A DNA stretch of 32,492 bases, taken from an uncultured Eubacteriales bacterium (lineage in GTDB: Bacteria; Bacillota; Clostridia; Oscillospirales; CAJFTT01). The notes below the pieces were generated by a model. That model saw nothing but the letters and a program-made list of their open reading frames with translations, was not told the origin of the DNA and made no database searches. Position 1 is the stretch's first letter, and each line of letters begins with the position of its first letter. This document shows positions 14,056-21,986 of the stretch, piece by piece. The position numbers were made by a program, and so were the translations under genes. The DNA is taken from NCBI GenBank assembly GCA_949284545.1, contig CASDVX010000050.1:1-32492 (forward strand), given 5' to 3'.

Positions 14056-14539
14056 TTTTCGCTCCCTCTTCACTTATAAATCCGGTCCCGCCGTTTTTTA
14101 CCTGTATCTCCAAAGTATTGTGGGAGGTGACCGTGTTGTTTACATCCAGCATATATTCGAGCTTAAGTGTTCCGCCGTTTTCATCAAGGTCGGACCTGAT
14201 CTTTGTCCCCGATACTCCCAGCAGCAGTTCTCCGAAATCGGTGCTGTACAGAGAATGCTGTCTTTCTCCCTCTGCAAGCACAATGCGGTACCGCTGTGCG
14301 CCGTGTCTCATTACCGTGACCCTGCGGCCGTCCTCGACCTTCACCGTCATGCTAGTGCCGCCATATCCGTTTCCGGGTTCGGTGTACCTTATGTATCTCA
14401 CGCCGTTTTTGAGGCAGTATGTGCCTGCGGTAAAAAACTCTATACCGCTGTTGATATCTCCGCCGTCATCCTGCGATGATTTAATGTATATGGTCGCCTC
14501 GTTGTTTCCTGAACGCAACGACCCGTTTTCGCTCGTCAT
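14030..14539 (-). CDS. DUF1934 (YwiB-like) beta-barrel protein
   Basis: The protein has 169 residues and matches the DUF1934 family, which forms a small lipocalin-like beta-barrel and is repeatedly found just upstream of argS. Typical stretches are GIEFFTAGTYCLKNGVRYIR, VKVEDGRRVTVMRHG and LKLEYMLDVN. The last residues (GYQQQH) are read through the start of argS, so the two are translationally coupled. No enzymatic role is known. Confidence 0.87.
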   Translation of the reverse strand: MTSENGSLRSGNNEATIYIKSSQDDGGDINSGIEFFTAGTYCLKNGVRYIRYTEPGNGYGGTSMTVKVEDGRRVTVMRHGAQRYRIVLAEGERQHSLYSTDFGELLLGVSGTKIRSDLDENGGTLKLEYMLDVNNTVTSHNTLEIQVKNGGTGFISEEGAKNAGYQQQH

Positions 14540-14606
14540 CCTCAGCGCTTCCTTTCCGTCGGGCCGGTTTTGTGTCCCGCCGAATCCGTTTGTGCGACAG
14601 TATGGC

Positions 14607-14861
14607 TCAAAGGGTTTCCTTTATGGCTTTGAGCGCTTTGGCAAGCTCTGCGGGACAGGACGTCTGCTTGCTCCCGCAGCGTATGCCGCTGAGCCTTTCT
14701 ATCACTTCGTCTATCTCCATGCCTTCCACCAGACGCGCGACACCCTGCGTGTTTCCGTTACAACCGCCCACAAAGTTTACCTTTACAATTTTTGTGCCGT
14801 CCGTCTCGATCATTATCCTGCTTGAACAGACCTGCGGACTCGTTTCATAAACAGTTTTCAC
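14607..14861 (-). CDS. Small TSCPD-domain protein (TIGR03905-like)
   Basis: The protein has 84 residues and consists only of a TSCPD domain, related to the C-terminal part of B12-dependent ribonucleotide reductases. It has CSSRIMIETDG, FVGGCNGNTQG, and the signature CGSKQTSCPAELAKAL. Four Cys residues are spread as in family members and may bind metal. The start codon is GTG with AAAGGA nine bases before it. Its function is not established. Confidence 0.9.
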   Translation of the reverse strand: MKTVYETSPQVCSSRIMIETDGTKIVKVNFVGGCNGNTQGVARLVEGMEIDEVIERLSGIRCGSKQTSCPAELAKALKAIKETL

Positions 14862-14881
14862 GTTGTCTCGTCCTTTCCTGT

Positions 14882-14898
14882 GCGGGCGATCCGCCCGC
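14882..14898 (-). other. Short perfect hairpin between malic enzyme and TSCPD genes
   Basis: A 7-bp stem GCGGGCG/CGCCCGC with a 3-nt loop lies upstream of the TSCPD ribosome binding site. It lacks a T-tract, so it may be an mRNA processing or stability element rather than a terminator. Confidence 0.4.
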
Positions 14899-14921
14899 GG
14901 GGGTACGGTCCGCCGCTGTTT

Positions 14922-16091
14922 TCAGCCTATGCGGGCGATCCCTTCCGCACGCGCGGCGCCGGCCACTGCGGCGGCTACCTTATCCGCCACTCCCCGATCA
15001 AATGCCTTGGGTATGATGTTGTTTTCGTCGGGATTCGGCACCGATGAGGCTATTGCCTTGGCTGCCGCCAGCTTCATGCCTTCGGTTATATCAGACGCCC
15101 TTACCGCCAACGCACCCTTGAATATCCCGGGAAACGCCAGGACGTTGTTTATCTGGTTGGGGTAATCGCTTCTGCCCGTGCCCACTATCCTCGCGCCCGC
15201 TCTGAGAGCCGCCGATGGGTCAATTTCCGGCGTGGGGTTTGCCATCGGGAACACTATTGCGCCGTCATTCATTGACGCTACCATGTCCTCTGTCACTATT
15301 CCGGGAGCGGAAACACCTATGAATACGTCCGCTCCTTTCATAGCCTGAGCAAGAGTGCCCTTCATGCAGCCGGCGTTGGTTACCTGGGATATTTCCTTCT
15401 GAGCGCTGTTGAGCGACTCGTCCCCACGGCAAAGTATCCCGTTTTTGTCGCACATGATTATATTCCCCGCCCCGAGGGAAAGAAGGAATCTCGCTATCGC
15501 TATGCCCGCGGCTCCTGCCCCCGACATGACTACGGTCGCGGTGCGTATGTCCTTTCCGACTACCTTGAGCGCGTTTATGAGCGCCGCTCCGGCAACTATG
15601 GCAGTCCCATGCTGGTCGTCATGGAATACCGGTATCTGCAGGCGTTCTTTGAGTTTTCTCTCTATCTCAAAGCATCTGGGCGCGGATATGTCCTCGAGAT
15701 TGATTCCGCCGAAGCTGTACTGCAAAAGCTCCACGGTCCTTACAAATTCGTCCGGATCCTTGGTGTCTATACATATGGGAAACGCGTCCACCCCTGCGAA
15801 TTCCTTAAAGAGCACACATTTGCCTTCCATGACCGGCATGGATGCCGCAGGCCCTATGTCTCCGAGCCCAAGCACTGCGGTGCCATCCGTTATCACCGCC
15901 ACCAGATTACCTCTTCCAGTCAGCTCATAGCTGAGAGATTCGTCGGCCGCGATCTCAAGGCAGGGCCGCGCTACCCCCGGCGTGTAGCAAAGGGACAGCT
16001 CCTCCTTACTTCCTGCGTGCGCCTTAGGCGAGATCTCTATCTTCCCGCGCCATTCGTAATGCTTCTTAAGCGCTTCTTCCATATAATCCAT
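14922..16091 (-). CDS. NAD(P)-dependent malic enzyme (short form)
   Basis: The protein has 389 residues, the short bacterial form without a phosphotransacetylase-like domain. It oxidatively decarboxylates malate to pyruvate with NAD(P)H formation. Key segments are SLCYTPGVARPC (with the catalytic Tyr), the substrate/metal region SFGGINLEDISAPRCFEIE and FHDDQHGTAIV, the nucleotide fold VVMSGAGAAGIAIARFL, and ANPTPEI with SDYPNQINN near the C-terminus. It lies 43 nt after lysC and 60 nt before the TSCPD gene with no clear terminator between, so it may be cotranscribed with the aspartate-family genes. Confidence 0.95.
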   Translation of the reverse strand: MDYMEEALKKHYEWRGKIEISPKAHAGSKEELSLCYTPGVARPCLEIAADESLSYELTGRGNLVAVITDGTAVLGLGDIGPAASMPVMEGKCVLFKEFAGVDAFPICIDTKDPDEFVRTVELLQYSFGGINLEDISAPRCFEIERKLKERLQIPVFHDDQHGTAIVAGAALINALKVVGKDIRTATVVMSGAGAAGIAIARFLLSLGAGNIIMCDKNGILCRGDESLNSAQKEISQVTNAGCMKGTLAQAMKGADVFIGVSAPGIVTEDMVASMNDGAIVFPMANPTPEIDPSAALRAGARIVGTGRSDYPNQINNVLAFPGIFKGALAVRASDITEGMKLAAAKAIASSVPNPDENNIIPKAFDRGVADKVAAAVAGAARAEGIARIG

Positions 16092-16134
16092 TTCTTTGAC
16101 TTCCCTTCGGCCGTGTCGGTGTTAACCGCTTTTA

Positions 16135-17346
16135 TCAATCTTTCGGGAAAAACGCCTCGTGCACCGCCCTGACGGCCGCCTCGGCATCCGCCCTGTCTAT
16201 CAGCACCGATACCTTTATCTCGCTGGTATTTATCATCTTTATATTGATGCCGGCAGAATACATGGCCTCAAACATTTTGGCGGCAATACCGGAATTCGTC
16301 GCCATGCCTGCACCGACTATGGAAACCTTGGAGATATTGTCGTCGTATGTGACGGATTTCGCATTTATGCGGTCTTTGTTTTCCTCAAGGAGCTGCAGGG
16401 CTGTTTTCAGGTCACCGCAATGGACAGTAAACGAAATATCCTTTGTTCCGTCCCGTCCGATGGACTGAAGGATTATGTCCACCTCTATCTTCTTCGACGC
16501 TATAAGCGAGAAGATTTTGAAGGCGATCCCCGGTTCGTCGGGAACGCCGACCAAAGCTATACGTGCGGTATCATTGTCCCTTGTAACGCCCCTCACAAGC
16601 ATCTTTTCCATTTTCACCGTCTCCTTAACTTTTGTTCCGGGAACCTTTGTCAGACTTGAGATGACCTCAAGGTCGACGTTATATTTTTTCGCAAGCTCCA
16701 CCGACCTGTGGTGAAGGACGTTTGCTCCGAGAGCCGCCAGTTCGAGCATCTCGTCGTAGGTTATCTCGTCCAGCTTGACAGCGTCCGGGCATATCCGCGG
16801 GTCGGCGGTATAAACGCCGTCCACGTCGGTATATATCTGGCAGAGATCTGCGTGAAGCGACGCAGCCAGCGCCACCGCGCTGGTGTCGCTGCCGCCTCTT
16901 CCCAATGTCGTTATATCGTCGTACTTGTTTATCCCCTGGAATCCGGCGACGATCACCACCCTGTTTCCCGACAGCTCGCGTTCTATCCGCTCCGTGTGGA
17001 TACGCTTTATCCTAGCGTTTGAATAGTTGGAATCGGTCTCGACCCCGGCCTGCCAGCCGAGCATGGAAACCGCCGGCACTCCTCTCCTTTGCAGCGCCAT
17101 GGCCATAAGGGACGCGGATATCTGCTCCCCGGCAGCCATGAGCATATCCATTTCTCTTCTTGACGCTTCGGGGTTTATCTCCTCCGCCTTGGCTATAAGG
17201 TCATCCGTGGTGTCGCCCTGGGCTGAAACCACGACCACTACGTTGTTTCCCTTTGCGTATGTATCCGATATTATACCGGCTACGTTTTCTATTCTGCCGG
17301 CGTCCGCCACCGACGTGCCGCCAAATTTCTGCACAATTAAAGGCAT
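16135..17346 (-). CDS. lysC: Aspartate kinase
   Basis: The protein has 403 residues and catalyses the first step of Lys/Thr/Met synthesis, phosphorylation of aspartate. It begins with VQKFGGTSVAD and has the TTLGRGGSDTSAVALAA and YTDVDGVYTADPR motifs of the kinase domain (about 1-245). Two C-terminal ACT domains follow (about 262-330 with VPDEPGIAFKIFSLIA, and 340-400 with VGAGMATNSGIAAKMF), which bind end-product amino acids for feedback control. The start is clear, with GGGAGGAAGG just upstream. It follows hom by 52 nt. Confidence 0.97.
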   Translation of the reverse strand: MPLIVQKFGGTSVADAGRIENVAGIISDTYAKGNNVVVVVSAQGDTTDDLIAKAEEINPEASRREMDMLMAAGEQISASLMAMALQRRGVPAVSMLGWQAGVETDSNYSNARIKRIHTERIERELSGNRVVIVAGFQGINKYDDITTLGRGGSDTSAVALAASLHADLCQIYTDVDGVYTADPRICPDAVKLDEITYDEMLELAALGANVLHHRSVELAKKYNVDLEVISSLTKVPGTKVKETVKMEKMLVRGVTRDNDTARIALVGVPDEPGIAFKIFSLIASKKIEVDIILQSIGRDGTKDISFTVHCGDLKTALQLLEENKDRINAKSVTYDDNISKVSIVGAGMATNSGIAAKMFEAMYSAGINIKMINTSEIKVSVLIDRADAEAAVRAVHEAFFPKD

Positions 17347-17398
17347 GTGGCCTTCCTCCCGATGTCATAAGGTTTTGTTGTTCGTTTATATTTTATGC

Positions 17399-18649
17399 TC
17401 AGCATTCGAAAATCGGTATACACGATTCCACTCTGACCGCTTCATTTTCAAGAACCGATTTGAGTTCTGAAAGCTTTCCGTAAGATATCTCGGACGTCAC
17501 AAAGCAGAGCTCGTTTTCCGGTCTGCCGGAAATGTGGATGTAATCCACGTCTCCGAAGGTATCCGACACCTGCTTTTCCGCCATGCCGGGAGCGGAAAAC
17601 GCCGCGCGCACCATCTGTTTTTCCGCGCATCTGTCAGCGGATTCCACCCATCCGTCCTCCGCGGGACCCCAGAACACACGCTTGGGTATTCTGCCTATGT
17701 GCTTTGTCTGATCTATCACGTCCGCCACTACAGCGCTGGCTGTGGGCATTTTGCCGGCTCCCTTGCCGTAAAACACGCAGTCGCCTATGGCGTCGCCTCG
17801 GACAAGTATACCGTTAAAGACATCGTCCACGCCCGCAAGCTGGCTGCCGTAGCGCAACACCGCCGGGCTGGTGCGTATGAACACCTTGCCGTTCTCAAGC
17901 ATTTTCGCCCTTCCAATGAGCTTTATGGTGCCGCCCCATCTCTCCGCATAAGCCACATCCGTTTTAGTTATGCCCGTTATCCCCACGGTCTCCACCGCGT
18001 CCGGATAAATGTGTTTGCCAAAGGAAAGGGAAGCAAGTATGCATATCTTCCTGCACGTATCCATGCCTTCGACATCCGCCGCGGGATTTCTCTCGGCGTA
18101 CCCCAGTCTCTGGGCCTCCGCAAGAGCCGAAGCAAAATCCGCCCCTTCCTTGAACATCTTCGTGAGAATATAGTTGCTGGTGCCGTTGAGTATGCCGGCT
18201 ATCTCGCTTATTTCATTCGCCGCAAGGCATTGATGCAGCGGGCGGATTATGGGTATTCCTCCTCCTACGCTGGCCTCGAAAAGAAAACTCACGTTATTGT
18301 CCCTGGCGGCGGCAAGAAGCTGATATCCGAACTGCGCCACAAGCTCCTTGTTGGACGTGACGACGCATTTGCCTCTGTTCATGCAGGCCATGGCATACTC
18401 GTAGGCAGGGTGACACCCTCCCATGACTTCAACCACAATCTTGACGCTGTCGTCGTTGAGTATATCGTCAAAACTTTTGGTGAACTTCTCGTCATACGGG
18501 GTGCCGGTAAAATCGCGCAGGTCAAGGATATATTTGACGTTGATACCTATACCGCCCGTCTTCTTCTCAATACTGTCGTGATTTTTTATGAGGAGCTCCA
18601 CCACGCCGGAACCCACCACTCCGTGCCCCATAACGGCTATGTCTACCAC
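17399..18649 (-). CDS. hom: Homoserine dehydrogenase with a divergent C-terminal regulatory domain
   Basis: The protein has 416 residues. It reduces aspartate semialdehyde to homoserine with NAD(P)H. It shows the nucleotide-binding GHGVVGSG, VVEVMGG, VTSNKELVA, GGGIPIIRPL, and the catalytic-region GILNGTSNYILT with ERNPAADVEGMD. The GTG chosen follows AAAGGAAG by 7 nt; the longer open frame starts inside the promoter region. The last 75 residues should form an ACT domain, but only a faint match (APGMAEKQVSDTFGDV) is visible and it is compact, so feedback control may differ. It is the first gene after a good promoter. Confidence 0.95.
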   Translation of the reverse strand: MVDIAVMGHGVVGSGVVELLIKNHDSIEKKTGGIGINVKYILDLRDFTGTPYDEKFTKSFDDILNDDSVKIVVEVMGGCHPAYEYAMACMNRGKCVVTSNKELVAQFGYQLLAAARDNNVSFLFEASVGGGIPIIRPLHQCLAANEISEIAGILNGTSNYILTKMFKEGADFASALAEAQRLGYAERNPAADVEGMDTCRKICILASLSFGKHIYPDAVETVGITGITKTDVAYAERWGGTIKLIGRAKMLENGKVFIRTSPAVLRYGSQLAGVDDVFNGILVRGDAIGDCVFYGKGAGKMPTASAVVADVIDQTKHIGRIPKRVFWGPAEDGWVESADRCAEKQMVRAAFSAPGMAEKQVSDTFGDVDYIHISGRPENELCFVTSEISYGKLSELKSVLENEAVRVESCIPIFEC

Positions 18650-18712
18650 ACCGGCACTTCCTTTCTTTCGGCGGATTTTCACCTGAAAAACGCGCAAAAT
18701 CAAACAGATTAT

Positions 18713-18741
18713 ATTATACACAAAACTTTATGCCGCCGCAA
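18713..18741 (-). promoter_or_regulatory. Promoter of the hom-lysC run
   Basis: TTGCGG and a perfect TATAAT on the minus strand with 17-nt spacing, about 65 nt before the hom GTG. Confidence 0.62.
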
Positions 18742-18971
18742 CATTGAACCGCAAAAAAAAGGATATTTTAGTATTAATTTTTTGTGTACTCGGAATAATA
18801 TTATGGTATGGGAGGCGGTTTTGATCTTTCAAACTCTTCCCTGCAGCGGGCACGCCATACCACGCAACATGCGGGTACTGTGAAAAATCGCCGGAACAGC
18901 GGCGTTCCGCTGACCGCAAAATTAATATCGCTCAACGGAAGGGAAGCCGTCATTGGCTGCAGGTGATACGC

Positions 18972-20084
18972 ATGAACACAGGACAGCGGGAACGCCCGCC
19001 GGAACAGAGTCTTAAAAGCAAAAAACTTTTCTTGTTAAATGCAGCATACATCGCAGTACTGTGCGGTGTCGTTTACATCGTTTTTCGTCTGCTCCCTTAT
19101 ATCATGCCGTTTGCCATCGGATTTGCAGCGGCCCGCGCTGTTATTCCCGCGGCGAACGCCGTAAGCCGCAGGACGCGAATTCCGGCAAAGCTTGCGTGCA
19201 TATTGTGCATGACCATGTTTTTAGTGGTCATACTGCTTCTGGCAACGTTCGTACTGATCCTTTTGGCCGACGGTCTCTCAGAGCTTATCAAGGAACTTCC
19301 GGACGTGCTGTCCGGCCTTCCGGATATCATAATGTCGCTCTACGAAAAGCTCATGAAATTCGCCGAGGGCATTTCCCCGGAGCTTGCCATACGCATCGCG
19401 GATACCGCCGCCTCCCTCACGGAAAACGCCGCCGAGATCCCCCAGCAGTTTATACTCGACATCCTCAAGTATATATACGCGGTGCTCACAGGCGTCCCGT
19501 CCGTCATGATCTCGGTGGGTGCGTGCATAGTCTCCGCCTATCTTTTTGTTACGGATATGCCCAGCATAACAGGTATTCTCAGGCGGCTTTTCCCTGCGCT
19601 GTTTACGGAACGCAACGCTGCGGCCATAAGGGATACGGGGAGGTCGGTCTGCCGTATGCTGGTGGCATACCTTAAGCTCATGCTTCTCACCGCCGTGGAA
19701 CTGCTCATAGGTTTGTGGATACTGAAAGTCCCCTTCCCGTTTACGCTGGCGATAATCATCTCAATCATAGACATACTCCCGGTTTTGGGAGTGGGAACCG
19801 TTCTAATACCGTGGGGACTTATCTGCATACTTGCCGGGGATCCAGGCCGGGGATTCGGACTGCTTATCCTTTATCTCATAATCACCGTAATTCGTTCCGC
19901 GGCCGAACCCAAGGTCGTCGGCAGCCACATACAGCTTCACCCCATGATCACTCTGCTTTGCGTTTTTCTGGGACTGAGGCTGGGCGGGATACTCGGTATG
20001 TTCTGTCTTCCGATAGCTGCCATAGCGGCGGCAAGATACTTTAATTTCAATGCGGACAACGCACAGGACCGGCTGCAACCTTAA
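18972..20084 (+). CDS. ytvI: Sporulation integral membrane protein YtvI (AI-2E transporter-like)
   Basis: This 370-residue protein has about eight hydrophobic spans and the AI-2E/PerM-family architecture, with an amphipathic middle (about 100-175) and the late conserved stretch FPFTLAIIISIIDILPVLGVG. Family members named YtvI are expressed in sporulation in Bacillus. The ATG has AGGTGAT six bases before it; a GTG three codons upstream overlaps that site. It is a single gene, divergent from hom, with no strong vegetative promoter visible, which would fit a sporulation sigma factor. Its stop codon lies in the loop of the downstream hairpin. Confidence 0.86.
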   Translation: MNTGQRERPPEQSLKSKKLFLLNAAYIAVLCGVVYIVFRLLPYIMPFAIGFAAARAVIPAANAVSRRTRIPAKLACILCMTMFLVVILLLATFVLILLADGLSELIKELPDVLSGLPDIIMSLYEKLMKFAEGISPELAIRIADTAASLTENAAEIPQQFILDILKYIYAVLTGVPSVMISVGACIVSAYLFVTDMPSITGILRRLFPALFTERNAAAIRDTGRSVCRMLVAYLKLMLLTAVELLIGLWILKVPFPFTLAIIISIIDILPVLGVGTVLIPWGLICILAGDPGRGFGLLILYLIITVIRSAAEPKVVGSHIQLHPMITLLCVFLGLRLGGILGMFCLPIAAIAAARYFNFNADNAQDRLQP

Positions 20085-20108
20085 AGGCACAGCCGGTCCT
20101 CTTACTTT
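20065..20108 (+). terminator. Hairpin between convergent ytvI and lipoprotein genes
   Basis: A perfect 11-bp stem AGGACCGGCTG/CAGCCGGTCCT with a 14-nt loop, followed by CTTACTTT, a weak T-tract. Confidence 0.72.
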
Positions 20109-20141
20109 GGTTCCAATCAAATCTCTTTGGGTTCGTCGCTC

Positions 20142-20876
20142 TTATTCAGAGACTGTTTCAGACGTTTCTACCGATTCTGTAGTATCCGAAGTATCGGTGC
20201 CCTCTTCCTGCTCGGGGCCGTAAATGTTCATCTCATAGATCTTGGGAGCGTTCTTGCCGCCCGCAACACCCTTAAGCATATTCACGCGGACAGCGGTGGT
20301 GTTGATCTGGTCAAAGGTTATTGTTGCTATCCCGAGGTCAGGCTGACTTGAACGGATATCGGTGATGTTGGTTACCTCGACCCATTCCTCGCCGTCGAGA
20401 TATTCCACCGTATAACCGCCGTTTTCGTATGTATCGGCTATATTCCCGGGATCGGCCTTGAGCACAATCGTGTCTATGGTCTGCTCGTCGGTCCATTCTA
20501 TGCCGACATATATCTCCGCGTCCTCGCTGTAGCACTCGTCCTTGACCCATGTTCCCCCGTCGCCGGCGTTTATGCTGCCTGTTTTCTGCCACGCAGTGGT
20601 TATATCGCCGTCGTTTACACAGGCTGCAGCATACTCGTGTCCGTCCACATGATTGGCGTTTTCGTCACAGAACGCCTCGCCCAAAACCGCAAGGTCGGTT
20701 TTTTCAGGCTCAGCGGGCACAGAGGACACGTCCGATGATGAAATGTCCGCAGGCCGTGAGCTGGGGGCGGATGGCCTCGACGCCACGGATGATGTTCCCC
20801 CTTCTTCCGACGGCGTGCAGGATGCGAAGGCTGCAACCATGCCCAGAGCCATTATCAACGAAACTATTTTTTTCAT
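20142..20876 (-). CDS. Lipoprotein with a discoidin (F5/8 type C-like) domain
   Basis: The protein has 244 residues. The N-terminus MKKIVSLIMALGMVAAFASC carries a type II signal peptide with lipid-modified Cys20. A Ser/Pro-rich linker (21-57) leads to a beta-sandwich domain (about 62-225). This domain has the discoidin/CBM32 pattern: an unaligned Trp and disorder-to-surface start (CVNDGDITTAWQKTG), WTDEQTIDTIVLKADPGN, GGYTVEYLDGEEWVEVTNI, and a final AVRVNMLKG...IYEMNIYG strand. It ends in a Thr/Ser/Glu tail. Such domains bind sugars or surface polymers, so it may sit on the outer face of the membrane and bind cell-wall or host glycans. The ligand is unknown. Confidence 0.88.
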   Translation of the reverse strand: MKKIVSLIMALGMVAAFASCTPSEEGGTSSVASRPSAPSSRPADISSSDVSSVPAEPEKTDLAVLGEAFCDENANHVDGHEYAAACVNDGDITTAWQKTGSINAGDGGTWVKDECYSEDAEIYVGIEWTDEQTIDTIVLKADPGNIADTYENGGYTVEYLDGEEWVEVTNITDIRSSQPDLGIATITFDQINTTAVRVNMLKGVAGGKNAPKIYEMNIYGPEQEEGTDTSDTTESVETSETVSE

Positions 20877-20912
20877 ATGCAGACTCCTTTACAATTGGAT
20901 TTTTGTAATTAC

Positions 20913-20940
20913 ATATTAACCTAAATATACGTGTTTTCAA
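20913..20940 (-). promoter_or_regulatory. Promoter of the discoidin lipoprotein gene
   Basis: TTGAAA and TAATAT on the minus strand with 16-nt spacing, in a conspicuously AT-rich stretch about 40 nt before the start codon. Confidence 0.6.
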
Positions 20941-21005
20941 TGTAATCAAGTAAGCCAATTTGTAAAAAAGTACAAAATTTATCTTTGCCCGAACCCGCCG
21001 CAAAG

Positions 21006-21047
21006 CCATCCCCGCATACGTACATCGTATACGCCTGTGAGGGATGG
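21006..21047 (-). other. Inverted repeat downstream of the L,D-transpeptidase gene
   Basis: The arms CCATCCC/GGGATGG enclose 28 nt that contain a near-palindromic GTATACG-type sequence. On the minus strand only a CTTTGCG tail follows, so it is at best a weak terminator for the transpeptidase gene. Confidence 0.5.
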
Positions 21048-21063
21048 TTCTCTTCGCCCCGGC

Positions 21064-21903
21064 TCAGGAGTTCCATGGGTTTTCCGGATCGGGGTCTGTG
21101 GGATCCCAGCCCTTGTAGGGTGAATCCTCCGGTATTTTCTGCGCTTCCGGTTTTTCAAACGGCTCGGTTTTATCGCTCTCGTAGATTGTGACGGTGGTCC
21201 CCTTCGGGCAGTTATCGTATATCCATTTTGCGTCCTCAACCGTCATACGTATGCAGCCTAACGACGCCGCCTGCCCCAGCTTGTTGTATTCCTCCCATTC
21301 CAGCGTATCCTTGGACTGCTCGTAATACGGCACGGAATGGAAAAGTATGTGGTCCACTATCCTGGTGGCGTACTGTCCGTAAACGTTCCCTTCAAGCAAT
21401 CTCCACGTGTACTGGTTGGTAGTATTGAAGGTGCCTATCGGGGTGTTCACCGCTCCGTCGTTTTCGGGATCCGGAAGTCCCACAGAACACACAAACGCTT
21501 TGTAAGGCACGGTGTAATAGCCGTCGTCGTCCATTGTATAAACAATTATCATGTTCTGCTTGCGGTTAACGCATATGTAATACGGGAACTCCTCGCTGCC
21601 CTTCGTGGTATTGTGCGCGTTTACAAGGGGATCGTCGTCAGTGATTATCTCAGACGAGGCATCGCCGGAGGACGAAGTTTCTCCGCCGGGCTGTTCCTCG
21701 GATACCGCCGACGATTCGTTTTCCGTACCGTCCGACGAAGTCTGCTGAGACGCGCCCGCGGGCACGGTCGGCCCTTGATCGAAGGCTCCCATGTACCATG
21801 CCGCCAGCGCCACGGCCGCCCCGCCCATCACAATGAGCAGCAGTGCGTATATGAATAAGGTTGCCTGTGTTCTGCTTTTCCTGTAACTCACCTTTATCAC
21901 CAT
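21064..21903 (-). CDS. Membrane-anchored L,D-transpeptidase (YkuD domain)
   Basis: The protein has 279 residues. It is anchored by one N-terminal span (about 14-37), followed by a Ser/Glu-rich linker (45-90) that should cross the periplasm-like space or inner wall. The YkuD catalytic domain (about 107-245) has His189 (ILFHS) and the SLGCIRM motif with nucleophile Cys217 and Arg219. Such enzymes form 3-3 cross-links in peptidoglycan or act during spore-coat/cortex assembly. A Pro/Asp-rich tail of about 35 residues follows the domain. It is close to the U32 and mltG genes, which may form one transcript. Confidence 0.93.
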   Translation of the reverse strand: MVIKVSYRKSRTQATLFIYALLLIVMGGAAVALAAWYMGAFDQGPTVPAGASQQTSSDGTENESSAVSEEQPGGETSSSGDASSEIITDDDPLVNAHNTTKGSEEFPYYICVNRKQNMIIVYTMDDDGYYTVPYKAFVCSVGLPDPENDGAVNTPIGTFNTTNQYTWRLLEGNVYGQYATRIVDHILFHSVPYYEQSKDTLEWEEYNKLGQAASLGCIRMTVEDAKWIYDNCPKGTTVTIYESDKTEPFEKPEAQKIPEDSPYKGWDPTDPDPENPWNS

Positions 21904-21986
21904 ACCTGTTTCTCTTTAAGTTTTATTCTGAAATTCCGCCGTTTCCGTATGCGACTGCGAGAAAAGCTCCGCGCTGACACATTACG

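Noticed and set aside
17534-18883. 449-aa open frame antisense to hom
   Set aside because: It is a shadow of hom, which has clear motifs; the antisense product has none.
21006-21047. CRISPR or transposon end
   Set aside because: It is a single inverted repeat with no repeated units, no flanking duplication and no transposase gene; a weak terminator is simpler.
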